Positions 9,519 to 21,100 of a stretch of 48,428 bases of DNA are shown piece by piece. The stretch lies in NCBI GenBank assembly GCA_950295325.1, contig OX485804.1:55430001-55478428 (forward strand). The letters are read 5' to 3'. The DNA comes from Polytrichum commune (lineage: Eukaryota > Streptophyta > Polytrichopsida > Polytrichales > Polytrichaceae). The notes below the pieces were generated by a model. The model was given only the letters and a program-made list of their open reading frames with translations, had not been told where the DNA came from and did not search any database. A program made the translations under genes and the position numbers. Position 1 is the stretch's first letter, and every line of letters starts with the position of its first letter.

Positions 9519-10696
9519 ACCTTGTGTGGTCATGAGCATGATGCATCCAGACCCGTTGATCCAAGAAGGCCCATCCAAGGGCTTCAGTGGTCCTCGTTGG
9601 CGTTGGGGCTAGGGCAGTGGCTACCACCCAATCGGTAGAAAGCTCCTTCCTCCCTGCTTATAACAACATGCAATACCGATTGCTATATTTTCGGAAACCT
9701 TTCATTCGTTTGAATATGTATGTACCAATGTATGGGGAGTACTGAGGTTTAGTTATGAGTTAGGAAAAAAAAATTTGGACATTTATGAATGAGGTCCCAA
9801 TGATTGGGATGAGGTACCAATGTAAAATTGTCGAGCTCAGAAATCGATTGGTTCAAAGGAGATTAGACCAATAATATGGCAAGTTGAGGCATCATAGTTT
9901 GCCTCAACCGAGAGAAATCTACCGATAGAAATTTTCTATTTTAGGAAAATAGCCAAATGGACTAGGACAGGGTAGAATATTTTACTAGGGTAATACTAGA
10001 GTCATAAGGTCAAAAACCATGGAGACTAATTTATGGTGTTTGTAGTATCAAAACTCAAGAGAATGTTGAATATGCAAAGATAGATCTTATTACGAGACAT
10101 TATTCAATGCGGCCAAGCTTTTTAGCCTGAAGCACTATCCTTTAGATGATTTGGATAGAGGGACATTCAACGAACAATGGCTGAACAGATTGGTGACACA
10201 TTTCCGTTGGAGCAATGACCTTGTTAATCAATGCAATGCGGAATTGCTAGAATTCATGTGAAGATAGTATCTTATGTTTATGAACACCGAGTTATGCACG
10301 AAATTTGGGTTTTTTGTGGCCAGTCACTGGGAGTTTATGATTAAACCGGCACATTTCGCTAAAATTATTTGAAGTGCATGTACAGACAGCTGATTCTATG
10401 CCTTGTCGGTAAGAGGACTTGTATTTTGGAGACTTTTCTCCACTTATAGTGGCCTCGAATGAAAGCCTCTGACAGACCCAACTCTACGTGTTGCAGACAG
10501 CGCTGAACGATGTTCGACGAAATTGAGAGAATTGACAGTACCGACAACCAGGAGGGAGGTTCCGAAGGAGATTCTGCAACGTAGTTAGCTTGAGATTTAG
10601 CGTACAGATTCGTCGTCACAAGAGGGGTAGAGAGCATGGTCTGCAAGAACTTGGGGGAAGGGGAAGATTGAAGACAACGAAAGGCACTCGGCAACG
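9519..10696 (+). promoter_or_regulatory. Duplicated upstream region of the right kinase
   Basis: This is the counterpart of 6670-7822. Both copies share an AGTGGAGAAAAGTCTC-type segment about 250 bases before the start codon and the same sequence immediately upstream of the ATG. No open frame on the kinase strand precedes the start closely enough to compete with it. Confidence 0.45.
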
Positions 10697-12076
10697 ATGG
10701 GTTGGAATTTTCTTGATCGTCGGGTAGTCCTTGCATGCTTAGTAGCATGCATCCTAGTGTCTGTTTTTGTAATTCAGGTGCAAGTTGCTGCGGAAGAATT
10801 TTCCAGGCGTGCGAGGCTGGACTCGTCTCATCGCTTCATCGCTATCAATGACAACACTTTAACCATACAAGTCTACTACTTCACCGGAACTATCCCATTC
10901 CTGTGCCTGACGCTCCTCCTAACCCTAGTTAGCTGCTTCTATGAATGGAGGAGGTTCTTGCAATGGAGGTCACGGAGTTCATCAATCTCGGGTGCGGGGG
11001 GCTCCACATCGAGGGAAGACAACCGCCCTTCTTCCAAATTCCTGCACGAATTCGTAGCCTACCGTGAAGAGGAGCTTAAAAAAGCTGCCGATAATTTCTC
11101 CAAACAGATCGGTGAAGGGAGCAATGGGATAGTTTTTGAGGGAACTCTGCTTCACGAGGGCGAGATGCGCGAAGTGGCCATCAAGCGGATGAAGGGCGTG
11201 TACCACAAAGGTTGCAATGACGACTTTAAAAAAGAGGTTCGGAGGATCAGTATGCTCCGCCATAAGAATGTGGTGCAGCTCCTTGGTTACAGTGACGGGG
11301 ATTCCAAAGAAGATGCGCATTTGTTGATGGTAACGCCGTTGCATTCGAGCCTTGCAAAGCACTTGGACGAGCCCGATGAGTATCCCTGGTTGAACTGGGA
11401 AGCGCGGTTGAAAATTGGGTTAGGAGTTGCGGAGGGCCTTACTTACTTGCATGATCAGGCACCGCAACAATTCATCCACCATGACATCAAGCCGGGGAAC
11501 ATTCTCTTCGATGACGAAACTTTTCAACCCTACATTGCGGACTTCGGGACTGCCAGGCTAATGCCCCAAACTCAAGAACCTACCTATACAGACACCTTTC
11601 TGGGAACTTCTGCATATGCAGATCCTCATTTCAAAGATAACCACATGCGGAGTGCGAAGGTGGATGTCTACAGTTTCGGTGTCCTGTTGTATGTCCTCAT
11701 AGGAGGTGCACCGAGAAAAAATGTGCGTACATTTGTGGAGAAAGCGAGGGATGATAACATCATTGACCCAGAGTTTGAGGAACGAGAGGATGCCACTTAC
11801 AATCAGGAGGAGATCAAGCGATGCTTAGCCATCGCCAAGCAGTGCACCGAGTATAATCCTGACAAGAGACCCAGGATGTATCAGGTTGTCATGATGATGA
11901 AAGGTGACATTCCTGTGTGGTCGATTGCGCAAGATGTATCAAGAGTGGCAGCATCTGCGGCAATGTTTGCTCATTCCAGTTTTGGCAATCTGAGGAGATG
12001 CGCGCAAGTTCTGGTTGCTAGTCCCACGGGCACAACAAGTTCCAAAACTGATGACAATGCTCAACCGATCAGATAA
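10697..12076 (+). CDS. Receptor-like Ser/Thr kinase, right copy, canonical glycine loop
   Basis: This intronless 459-codon frame has the same layout as the left copy: hydrophobic segments at about 9-29 and 58-80, then a kinase domain at about 132-405. The glycine loop GEGSNGIVFEG keeps the conserved Val; Lys163, Glu180, HHD at 261-263, DFG at 282-284 and Arg391 are all present, so it could be catalytically competent. His before the catalytic Asp makes it non-RD. Sixteen residues differ from the left copy by eye count, several of them charge changes on the surface (Lys/Glu at 129, 159, 228 and 361-363). The extracellular part is only about 30 residues, too small for a known ligand-binding fold, so it may act as a co-receptor or membrane-anchored cytoplasmic kinase. 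That role is inference. Confidence 0.88.
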   Translation: MGWNFLDRRVVLACLVACILVSVFVIQVQVAAEEFSRRARLDSSHRFIAINDNTLTIQVYYFTGTIPFLCLTLLLTLVSCFYEWRRFLQWRSRSSSISGAGGSTSREDNRPSSKFLHEFVAYREEELKKAADNFSKQIGEGSNGIVFEGTLLHEGEMREVAIKRMKGVYHKGCNDDFKKEVRRISMLRHKNVVQLLGYSDGDSKEDAHLLMVTPLHSSLAKHLDEPDEYPWLNWEARLKIGLGVAEGLTYLHDQAPQQFIHHDIKPGNILFDDETFQPYIADFGTARLMPQTQEPTYTDTFLGTSAYADPHFKDNHMRSAKVDVYSFGVLLYVLIGGAPRKNVRTFVEKARDDNIIDPEFEEREDATYNQEEIKRCLAIAKQCTEYNPDKRPRMYQVVMMMKGDIPVWSIAQDVSRVAASAAMFAHSSFGNLRRCAQVLVASPTGTTSSKTDDNAQPIR

Positions 12077-12340
12077 GTTAGAGGAGGACTGGAGCAGCAA
12101 GTGCACTTGAAGAGTGACATTGCTTGGATTCGCTAACAAACAAATGCTGTGGCGGAAATGATGAGCAGAGCTACTTCTACTTCAGTTTGTACGTATTGGT
12201 ATCTAAAATTCCTCAAAACCATATGCGGGCTAGCTCGTCCAATAATTTGGTCGATCACACCTGCAATGCTGATAGATAGAGTTATCTGCTTGTCAACTCT
12301 TCTGTAAATATGTATATTGGGAATAAAAATGTAACCCACC

Positions 12341-12895
12341 TTACTTAAGGTTGAGTTCAATATCATTTCTATCAATTTCAGAAAGCTTCAAACTCCTGGG
12401 TTCCTTGCCTCTCTTGATCGGCGGCACATGAAGCCTGTCCTCCACAGGAAAAGCCTCACTCAAACAAACAAGTTCCTTGTCCGAGAGAATAAGAATTCCA
12501 AGTTGTGCACCGATGATTGTGGGCACAGATGTGAGGCTGGCTCCGTCAATTGAGCTAAAAGTATCGACCTGGAAAATAAGGGTGACTATATTCAGCCTGC
12601 CTTTACAAGGACAGATAGCACTTTCACCTAAATCAGACAATGAACCACAAAGTTTTCCTAGATTTAAAGCACAGACTGACTATGCCCACTTGCATGGAAT
12701 GAAGACTGACAGGAGCCAACTGTTAAATGTTGAAGTGTTCTTTCACCTGCCATACCTTTACAGCTGAATTTTTGAATGCACAAGTCTACCCTTGCATCAA
12801 TCACTCTTTCTCAGTGTGATGTCGATTCTCAAGAATCAATAGCATTCCACTAGCAGTCTCTGCCATAGCTGAAAGCAGCCTCTTGTGCCTGTAGT
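12341..12895 (-). pseudogene. Unrecognised gene, 3' portion, truncated second copy
   Basis: This is the uninterrupted counterpart of the pieces at 1956-5024. The terminal 95 or so residues are open (12341-12640) and end ...DIELNLK. Upstream, LLSAMAETASGMLLILEN and WQVKEHFNIQ can be read, but only with frame changes and a stop near 12800. Homology to the left arm ends near 12895, so the 5' part of the gene was never included in this copy. It converges with the right kinase. The conserved last exon may still be constrained, but the unit as a whole looks dead. The family was not recognised. Confidence 0.5.
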
Positions 12896-12900
12896 GTAGT

Positions 12901-13566
12901 CAAATGGAACACTATCAAATAGGAAGTGAACCTATGAAATTTCCAACCTAGTAAACACATTGTCTGTCGTTACGGCAGATGTCTGCATGCCTTGTTGGGC
13001 AACTTCAGGATTCGAAATTTCTTTGGTAATTCCTGTAACCTGAATCGTGAAGTTTTTTGACTCTTCGTAGGATATGTATCCGGCTACTTACCTCCTCAAG
13101 AACGGTATTATGGAAGTTATACTAAAGTATTCATTTTGGAAGCTGCAAACTATGATGATGTTCTTTCTGGAACGGCTGCAGTCACATATCCTTCACGTAC
13201 ACAACATTGCCCAGCTGAAGGAATTGATTGATGACCACCTGAAGAGCTTCACATTTCTCACTTCCATATAGGTACTAACCTCTTTACTCATATCCTGAGC
13301 CCTAAGTGATACTGTTCCCTCACTTCTTCAAAACGTAGACCTCATTCTCATGCCAAATGGTACTTTGGAAATTGTACTAAAGCACTCATGTCGTCAGCTG
13401 CAAACTATGATGATCTTCTCCCTGGAAAGGCTGTAGTCACATATCCTTCATGTACACAACATTGCTCACCTGAGGAAAGTGATCGGTGACCACCTGAAGT
13501 GCTTCAGATTTTCCGACTTCCATGCAGGTACTAACCTCTCTTCACTTAAGTGGTACTGAACTTCCC
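12901..13566. other. Intergenic region with a partial tandem duplication
   Basis: No gene is visible. From about 13090 to 13605 a unit of about 250 bases is present twice (see the repeat entry). The rest shows no open frame or recognised repeat. Confidence 0.5.
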
Positions 13567-13605
13567 TCACTTCTTCTTCAAAACGTAGACCTCATTCTCT
13601 TGCCA
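13090..13605. repeat. Two-copy tandem duplication (~250 bp) overlapping the methyltransferase 3' end
   Basis: Matching landmarks are AGCTGCAAACTATGATGAT at about 13140 and 13398, CACATATCCTTCA at about 13183 and 13438, and AAAACGTAGACCTCATTCTC at about 13329 and 13580. Spacing is 248-258 bases. The last landmark lies within the final codons of the methyltransferase gene, so a copy of the coding tail sits about 250 bases downstream of the real stop. Confidence 0.8.
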
Positions 13606-14259
13606 ACAATAGTCTGGATGGAGCTCCTCGCGAGGCACCTTCTGCACAACAAAATACTCAGGACAAAGCCTCCAGAAAAGCTCATGTGCTTCCGCCTGCC
13701 TAATTTGGTACCCTAGAAGAATGATTGTTTTAGGCCCAGCGAGAGCACTCATCGTCTCCAGCAACGGTTGCACAATGTTCTCCAGGTAAACCACATCAGC
13801 AGCTATAACATAGTCGAAAGGAGGCTTGAGAGCTTCAATCTGCTTATCATTGCCCCAGTACAATGTGGCCACCTTAACCTTTCCAGCTTTCACATTAGCC
13901 TTCCCCGCGGACCCTAAAGATGTGCTCCCCACATTTTTCTTGAAATTCCTCCTCAGGGCCGGCATGACGGGAGAGATGTCAGTTAGCAAACAATTCAAAC
14001 CCAGAAGCGCTAACCCTAGTCCAGCCACACCACAACCGGTTCCCAAGTCGACACCCTTCTTCCCAGAAAAGGTGGCAGGAGTTAATCCTTCGCAGACTGA
14101 AGAAATTCCTTGCTCGAAGACGTGTTCGATCCATTTGACCAACACCAAAGAGGATGGCCAAACCGATGTACCGACATGCATGGACCCATTGTCTTGTTCG
14201 AAGTGCAATGTCTCGCCGGCCACAGCTAGGTCTACCACTGGGTAACCAGAGTACTTCAT
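13567..14259 (-). CDS. METTL21-like protein lysine methyltransferase
   Basis: This single-exon frame of 230 codons starts at the ATG complementary to 14257-14259; the upstream in-frame GTG is not needed. It is a seven-beta-strand, SAM-dependent enzyme of the Methyltransf_16 type. The WPSS motif (residues 35-38) precedes motif I, VDLGTGCGVAGL (70-81). An acidic residue after strand 2 lies at Asp94 (LTD), and the family-defining DVVY is at 155-158 (AADVVY), where METTL21-type enzymes carry D/E-x-x-Y/F. Family members methylate lysines of chaperones or elongation factors; which substrate is used here cannot be told. The length is usual for the family. It is divergent from the FBL11-type gene with about 885 bases between the starts. 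The enzyme looks complete. Confidence 0.9.
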   Translation of the reverse strand: MKYSGYPVVDLAVAGETLHFEQDNGSMHVGTSVWPSSLVLVKWIEHVFEQGISSVCEGLTPATFSGKKGVDLGTGCGVAGLGLALLGLNCLLTDISPVMPALRRNFKKNVGSTSLGSAGKANVKAGKVKVATLYWGNDKQIEALKPPFDYVIAADVVYLENIVQPLLETMSALAGPKTIILLGYQIRQAEAHELFWRLCPEYFVVQKVPREELHPDYCWQENEVYVLKKK

Positions 14260-15143
14260 GGCCACAACAACTTATCCTCCCCAACACTTCTCAACGCAAT
14301 CACTTCCCCAATCGCTTGAACGCCCCTTTGAGAGCTTCAATTCTAACCTGTTCGACTCTGGGCAGGAAATTTCGGCCTCAGACCTACGAAATCGCTTACC
14401 AGTTGCACAGATACACAAACCCTAACTTGAGGAGCACATAACACCAGCATCTCCTATTGAAGTTTCGTTATCGAACATTCGGATGTTAAGTTACCAATCA
14501 GTAGGCTAAGGGAACAATCGACATCATACTGGACCTGTGACGTCTTAACACTACGTTTAGCCCTCACCCGGATTTAGAACTTTTAGGGTTTGTTCCTGAC
14601 CTAGCAGTTGACTTTATACTGTTTCTTCAGTCACAAGTGGTCTAGGTTGAGAAATAATAGAGAAAACCTTCAGCATCATCACAGGAGGAAGAGCTTGTGA
14701 GTAGTACTCCCAAATCGGTTGGAAAAGCGTGACATGTCTTGGGGACATCTTGAGGACACTAAAAATTACTTCCCCTCGTGTTATAGACTTCTACTTCATA
14801 TGTGATTGTGCCGGTTCTCCAGCTCGCTTGAAATTGCTCAAGCACTACCCCATAGTCGTCGTATGATCATCATTTCCTCTTCGCCTTCTTCTGTTCCCTA
14901 AAGAATATATTTTCAACTTAGATTCAGGTATTCTTCCCTTTCGAATTCGAAACGCGGCAACAGGATTCTGATCACATCTCTTTTCAATTCGCGTCTTTCC
15001 TTCCAAGGTTCCGATTCTTTCAAGTTTAGAGAGTTCTCCGAGCTTAAATTGGTCACCCATGAGAATCTCAGCTTCCAGTGATTGTGGTCGTTCTCCGTTC
15101 TTTCTTTTCGATTGTTGTTAAAAACCTTTGAAGTAGGAAAAGG
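14260..15143. promoter_or_regulatory. Putative bidirectional promoter region
   Basis: The divergent starts of the methyltransferase (minus) and the FBL11-type gene (plus) are separated by this stretch. It contains no protein-like frame. Two telo-box-like motifs are visible: AAACCCTAA at about 14418 and TTAGGGTTTG at about 14583. Such motifs are frequent near transcription starts of housekeeping genes in plants. The position of transcription starts is inferred only. Confidence 0.5.
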
Positions 15144-18100
15144 ATGGCAAGCTCCATGGATTCATCAATCGTGCTGATCATCAATCAAGGAGACAGCAAT
15201 TCATCAGGAGATGAAGATTTACTCCAGGAGGTAGAGGCGGGGATGTTGGCACACGAAGACTGGGAGTCTCTTGTAGCTATGGCTTACCATGTCGCCAAAA
15301 TTCGCATCCGGGTGGACAGGGATGTGTGAGTATCATAAAAACCCACATCACCGAGGTCATGAAGAATGTAAATGGGTAATTCAACTTCAACGAAATTGTT
15401 CATATTTTACTCTTCTTACATGATTGAACACTCACCGCAGCTGATGGGGATCTTGATGTTTCAGGCTTTCAAATCATTCAACATACTTCAGGAGTTACCG
15501 AAACTTCAGGTTTGCTTAGAGAAATCCTCCACCTCTTGAGATTTGCTCCGAATTTGTCTCAAGTTCTAGTGTAAAACAGCAGGCACGCACTTGCATTTGA
15601 AGACCTATTGTAAATGTTTGGCAGGATAGAATGGAATTTTTTGAAGTAAGGGGGCTTAATGGAATATTAATAGATTTTTCAGCTTCTGAGTGCTTCAAAT
15701 TCTTGAAGAAGACTCTCTCACGTATGTCAGGCGATGTACTCGAATCTATCACAGATACTATATCTCGATTCAAGTTCTATTTGTAGTAGTACGAATCCAG
15801 ATCATAACAGTACCATATGTTGGGATGAAGGACTGCTGAATTATTTCAAGAGCAAACTCAAGAGTTTGTTTCTCCTAAGCATGAACAGGACTAGTAATCC
15901 ATCCTAACCACATTTGTTATTACCAGGGAAGCTGAGTGGGAGATTGTGCGGATTGATTTCTACCTACCCATATTTTGCAGCCTTCTTCAGTGCATTCATG
16001 GCTATCAACCCTCCTTATCTTCATCTGTGATTGCTCCTCTTATACAGGTGAACAAGCAACAACCCGTGCACATTAGAGTTATCCTTTAACTCCTTGGGAC
16101 TTTTCGTTAGGAATAATTTTCTATTGATTGTTTTCTGTACAAAAGCAATACTTTCTTTCCACTTGTGGTGCATGCTCGAAGGAGTGTTTGAATTTGAATC
16201 AAGACCAACCTATTCCGTTACATTGAGGGCCAAACTCATTTTAGCACCTCTTGCCATACCAAAATGAGTTTGACCCTTGATGAAGCAATATAGAATGTTC
16301 TACGCTCAAACCTCCACACTACCTTCAAGCGTGCACCGAAAACTTGCCGATCATGGAAGGTTTTGAAGATCATGCAAAACAACCAACTCCCGACAAAAAG
16401 GTCCAGTTGGTCAAAGGAGAACTCTATTACCCTGAGAGAGAATTTGCTGAAGCTGATGTTCAGAGGACTACTAGGTTTTTGTAGGAGACCAACCCCATTG
16501 TGGCCACATGCTGGGCAATCTGTTGAACTTGGGACCACTTTAATAATGTAGATGATGGGAGTCAAAAAATAAAACATTGATCTCTTGGTCTACCATTGCT
16601 AACTGTAAAATTCGCTTTCAGCACTTCACTATATCTCTTAGAATTAGAATTAGAATTTGAGCTATCTGAACTTGCAACCAGTGCGTTCAGCATGTATTTT
16701 AACATGTTTTGATTGTTGTATGGCTGTTGGCAGGGAGCAACATATTTTGGAGTGGAGGAAGCCATTAAATTGTGCAGGGATTGGGCAGATTCTACAATGT
16801 GCAAAGGAAGCTGGGGAGCTGAAGATGGCTTTCTTATCAACCTTCTTGCAATTTGGCACTCTGCATTAGATAATGGTGGGCATTAATTCTCAACCAGGGC
16901 CATCTTCATCTTTTGTTCTCCTTGCGTTTTTGGAAACCCTCTTATTTTGAGGTCTCTACATGAGTTCAGACATATGGCTGGAAACTAAGAACTGTTGTCC
17001 TGTCTTGAAGGAGTACATTCTATTGGGGAGCTGTGTGTGAAAGCCCTTGCCATCAATTTTGTGAGTTACTAGTCATTTATTTTTTGACCTTGTGCACTTT
17101 GAGCATACTTTATTCAACCTCTACAATTCTTATAAAAACAATCATATTGATGACTAGTGTCGCAAAAGGAATCTCACGTGTGCACATATACTTGTCAACA
17201 TTTCAGGCTGAGGCAGCTTTAAGTGAAATTTTTGTAGATTTGCCTTTTCATCTTCTCAAGGCAAGCATTGACCATCCCGAGCTCACCGTTCAAAGGTAGA
17301 TACAAATTACTGTAAATCTTTTGCTGCATGGTTCATTGAAGACTTAAGGGCTCCTGTCCTTGGAAGAAGATGGACACCATGTTGATTTGTAGCACTCTAT
17401 TGGTTGTTTATCATGTTCTATTATTACTAGTTAGGCTTTTACATCTCGATGTCTTGTGCAGTGAAAGGCAGTTATGTGAAGCATTGTTATTGTGGTATGA
17501 AAATCGAGAACAAGGCCCACTTCATGAGGACTCAGTCATTCTGTGTAAAAAGGTCAGATTTTGAAGGGTCTCACTTCCCCACCTTCATATTTACTGTCTG
17601 CATATTCATTCTATTTCACTGCATGATTCATTGTTAGCTCTTTAATTGTTGGTGGACAAACCATTCTGCTGGTTCTGACTCGTTGTGCTGCCATTTTGTT
17701 GGGGGTGTTTTATTCTGCTTGCTCAGATACAGCTGAGCTTGCTACCTATCGAGTATTTTTTAAGTGAGTCCTGTTCTCTTTATCTGTGATTTAGTTTCTC
17801 TCTGTGGAACTGTTTTTTCCGTAACCTCAATTGTGATATTCAGCTATGTTCACTTACCTCAAGATACAGGCCTTGATCATTAAAAGAAACCTATGACTTC
17901 AAAGTTCATTGTTGCAAATGAAATTTTTCTTTTAGACCAAATATAAAAAGTTCTCGAGGCCATCATGTTGAGAGTTGGACCTAGATATTTAAGCCGTGAC
18001 GTCTTTTTATGTGCATAATAAAGTTTGAGATCCAGAGTAGCCATTTTGTGGAAACAGCAAATTATGCCTTTACTTGCACCTTGATGTGGTCTGATATAAG

Positions 18101-21100
18101 CATACACTGCAGGACGACTACTTGGCAAATACTCCTTGGATATGTTCGAATCACCTACTATCTCAGGCCATTCTGATCCTGAAATACGAGACTTTCTTGG
18201 AAATTCCAGAGATTCAAGATTGGCATTCAAGCCAGTGAGAGAAACTACAAAGTTGAAGACTATTATTCGCATTTCAGAACACTTGCAGGTTTTATTCTCT
18301 GCAAACTTTTGATACTCTTCCAGTTTCCATCTTTTTCTCACTTGGTCTTAAACACCATGAAGATCTTAGAAGTCATATTGAAACGGTTTTTAGGACATTT
18401 ATCCAGACTTTTCTGAGAAGTATCGCTGCTAAGGTGATGCAGGCCATTGGGAGAGTGAGGCAGTTGATTTAAGAATTGAAGTTGTAGATTGTGTCTTGCT
18501 CTTCACTTCAAAGTATAAACAGGAGACTTTGAACATTTTAGGGTTAGTCTCCTGGTGATGAGCACATGCATTCATTGCGCTTCATGTTTTTAGAATTGGG
18601 TTCTGGTCATCTTCACTCAGTTGGCGCCTTTTGAGTATACATCACAAATTTCCAAAAGAGTGGTGTAATAATTACGTTTGATTTATACCTAGTGGTGTAT
18701 AATGCAATTATCTTACTATACTTGTAGAATTTTTAACGCAACAATTTGCTTCGTAGTAGAAGAATGTGCCACATACTAGAAGAAAATGAGCAAATCATGC
18801 AATTATAATGTATTAATGAGGAATTTATTATGTTGATTCAACATGTTATATGTTTTCTACATGGTAATTATCCCTCAGGAGGTTTGTGATGTATGCAGGA
18901 ATTGGACCTCTCAGGGTGCCAACAAATTACATTTGACCTCTTGCTATCTTCCTCAGCACAGGCTCCAAAATTTCCTAAGTATAAAGTACTGGATTGTCCG
19001 GTCAATTGGATTCGAAAACAATGGCCTGATATTCCAGTGTTTGAAAACCTTAAAAAGCTCAATTTGTCTCAATGTTGGCGCATCGACGGATCTCTCCTAC
19101 CTTTTTGGTTACGGCATGCATGCCCAAACATCACTGAGCTCAGACTTTCCAATTGTCCCCAAATCCAAGCAATAACAATTCCTTTAGTTGGGCTACAACA
19201 TTTGTCCATTCTTGACTTGTCAGTACCAGAAGAAGTAGTGGAAATCAACGGAGCAGTAACAAGGAGGGAGTCTATCTTGTTGGACATATCACCTTTATTT
19301 TGGGATATGTCAAAATTCAATGTTGAAAACAATTGGGTAGAACTTTCACTACGAGGTCGATCAGAGATTACAGGTGTGTATGATTAACCTTTTTGCCTTA
19401 AGTAGACCTGTTTTATCTGATATATAAGATCTTGATTCAATGTTATGTCAATTTTTTCTATGATTCTATGCAAACACTTAAGCTTGTACCACATGTATTC
19501 TTATCTTGAAATTCTTATCTTAACTTGGGTGTGTTGAAGTAGTGAATTCTTCCTGGTCTTCTTCTATTCTCTTTTGAAAAGTTCTTAATACATACATACT
19601 ATGGATTATTTCTGGCATACTTAAAAAGTGGCAAAGTTCAAGGCTACAGTCTATTAGCCTCCTCCAAAAACTTCAGGGTTGTCATCAGCTCATACTCAAG
19701 ATCTGAAACCTGTCTATCATTGTTTGAAAGTTTAGGTCTTTTGATGGTGCTAAATAAGTACTTGAACCCATTAAATGGACAAATAAATGAAAGGGTGCAC
19801 AAAGTAGGTTTTCTACAGGGTGAGGTTTTCTATAGAGCAATTTTGATCATAATATTGGTGATCATAATTTCTAATCAACACAATCACTTGTTTTTTTGAC
19901 AGATATAGCCTTAATCTGCATAACAAGGAACTGCCTATCACTGACAGCAGTGGACTTGAGTGGCTGTTCTGAGTTGAGTGATGGCGGTATTGCATCTTTT
20001 TTGAAGCTTCATCCGCGTGGATTTAAGGTTTTTGAACATCAATCTCTGACAGATTTTTTCTAAACCCTAATGACCTGTAAGTATCAACATGACAAGCAAT
20101 ACATATGCAGAGGTCATCTCGAGTCCATTAGTATTATTAGACACTGGGTACTTCCAACTGATGTGATGCCCTTGTGGGGAGGTGATGCAGAAATTTTGTG
20201 CTGCAGGGACAAATTTTGGCCCCGCTTCTTGTCAAGCTCTTCTGTCAAAATCTTCCACATATCCTGGGAACCACCACCTGGAGACTTTAGACATTGAGAA
20301 ATGTTCAGGTTGTTTTCTTTAGAGTCCTTCATGACACTCCTATTCAGGTCTCTACACAAATCGTTCAACACTAGAGTCTGGAGTAGAGATCCTGCATTCG
20401 TAGGTTCAGAAATACTATGTTGAAGGAATCTCGTTTCCACTTCTGATCCACCGTGTCTGCTTTCCAATATGTGCAGTCTTAAGCAGTGAACACCATTTTT
20501 TCCTGTTGCAAGCGTTGCCATCCCTGGTGTCATTGTCACTTGCTTTCACATGCGTGGACGACAATGCTCTCTCAGCATTCTCTGGAACTAGTTTGCAACA
20601 CCTCAATCTTAGAGAAACAAAGGTAATTTTTTCTTTATGCATCAAATGCACCGTGCCTATTGCTCATGTAGGATTACATTTCAACTTTCTCAGCTGACTT
20701 TTATTTATGCATGTCATCGCAGATCTCAGGAGAGGTTTTTGCGCATATTTTGGGAAAGAACCCAGGAATGAAGAGCTTGAATATACGAGGGTGCACCAAG
20801 TTGGCGTTGTTTAAACACGACACGTTTCCCATGGGACGCGTGCATGGATGGAAGAATATTGAGGCTGGGTGGGGGATATCAGATTCAAATTGCACAACCT
20901 TGGGTTTTGCAAGCCGTGACCTTCAGAGTCTTGTTCTTGGAGTTGGTGCTACTTTAAGTGAAGCTTCATTATTGCACATTTGTGAGCAATGCCCGGAGCT
21001 GAAGCGGCTTTCTTTATGCTTTCAGGTTGGATTATCATTCCATGCTGCATCCTTTCAATGCAATTTTCTGTCATGTTTCTGATCTTGTATCTAATAATGA

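Larger units (their letters stand above)
9519..12900 (+). repeat. Inverted duplication, right arm
   Basis: This is the partner of 1955-7822 in opposite orientation. It carries the kinase at 10697-12076, its upstream region and the 3' part of the unrecognised gene on the minus strand. It lacks both transposons found in the left arm, so it preserves their empty sites near 12645 and 12460. It has a small insertion near 9535-9567 that the left arm lacks. Confidence 0.9.

Noticed and set aside
13826-14245. 139-codon frame antisense to the methyltransferase
   Set aside because: It is a shadow of the GC-richer methyltransferase codons on the other strand.
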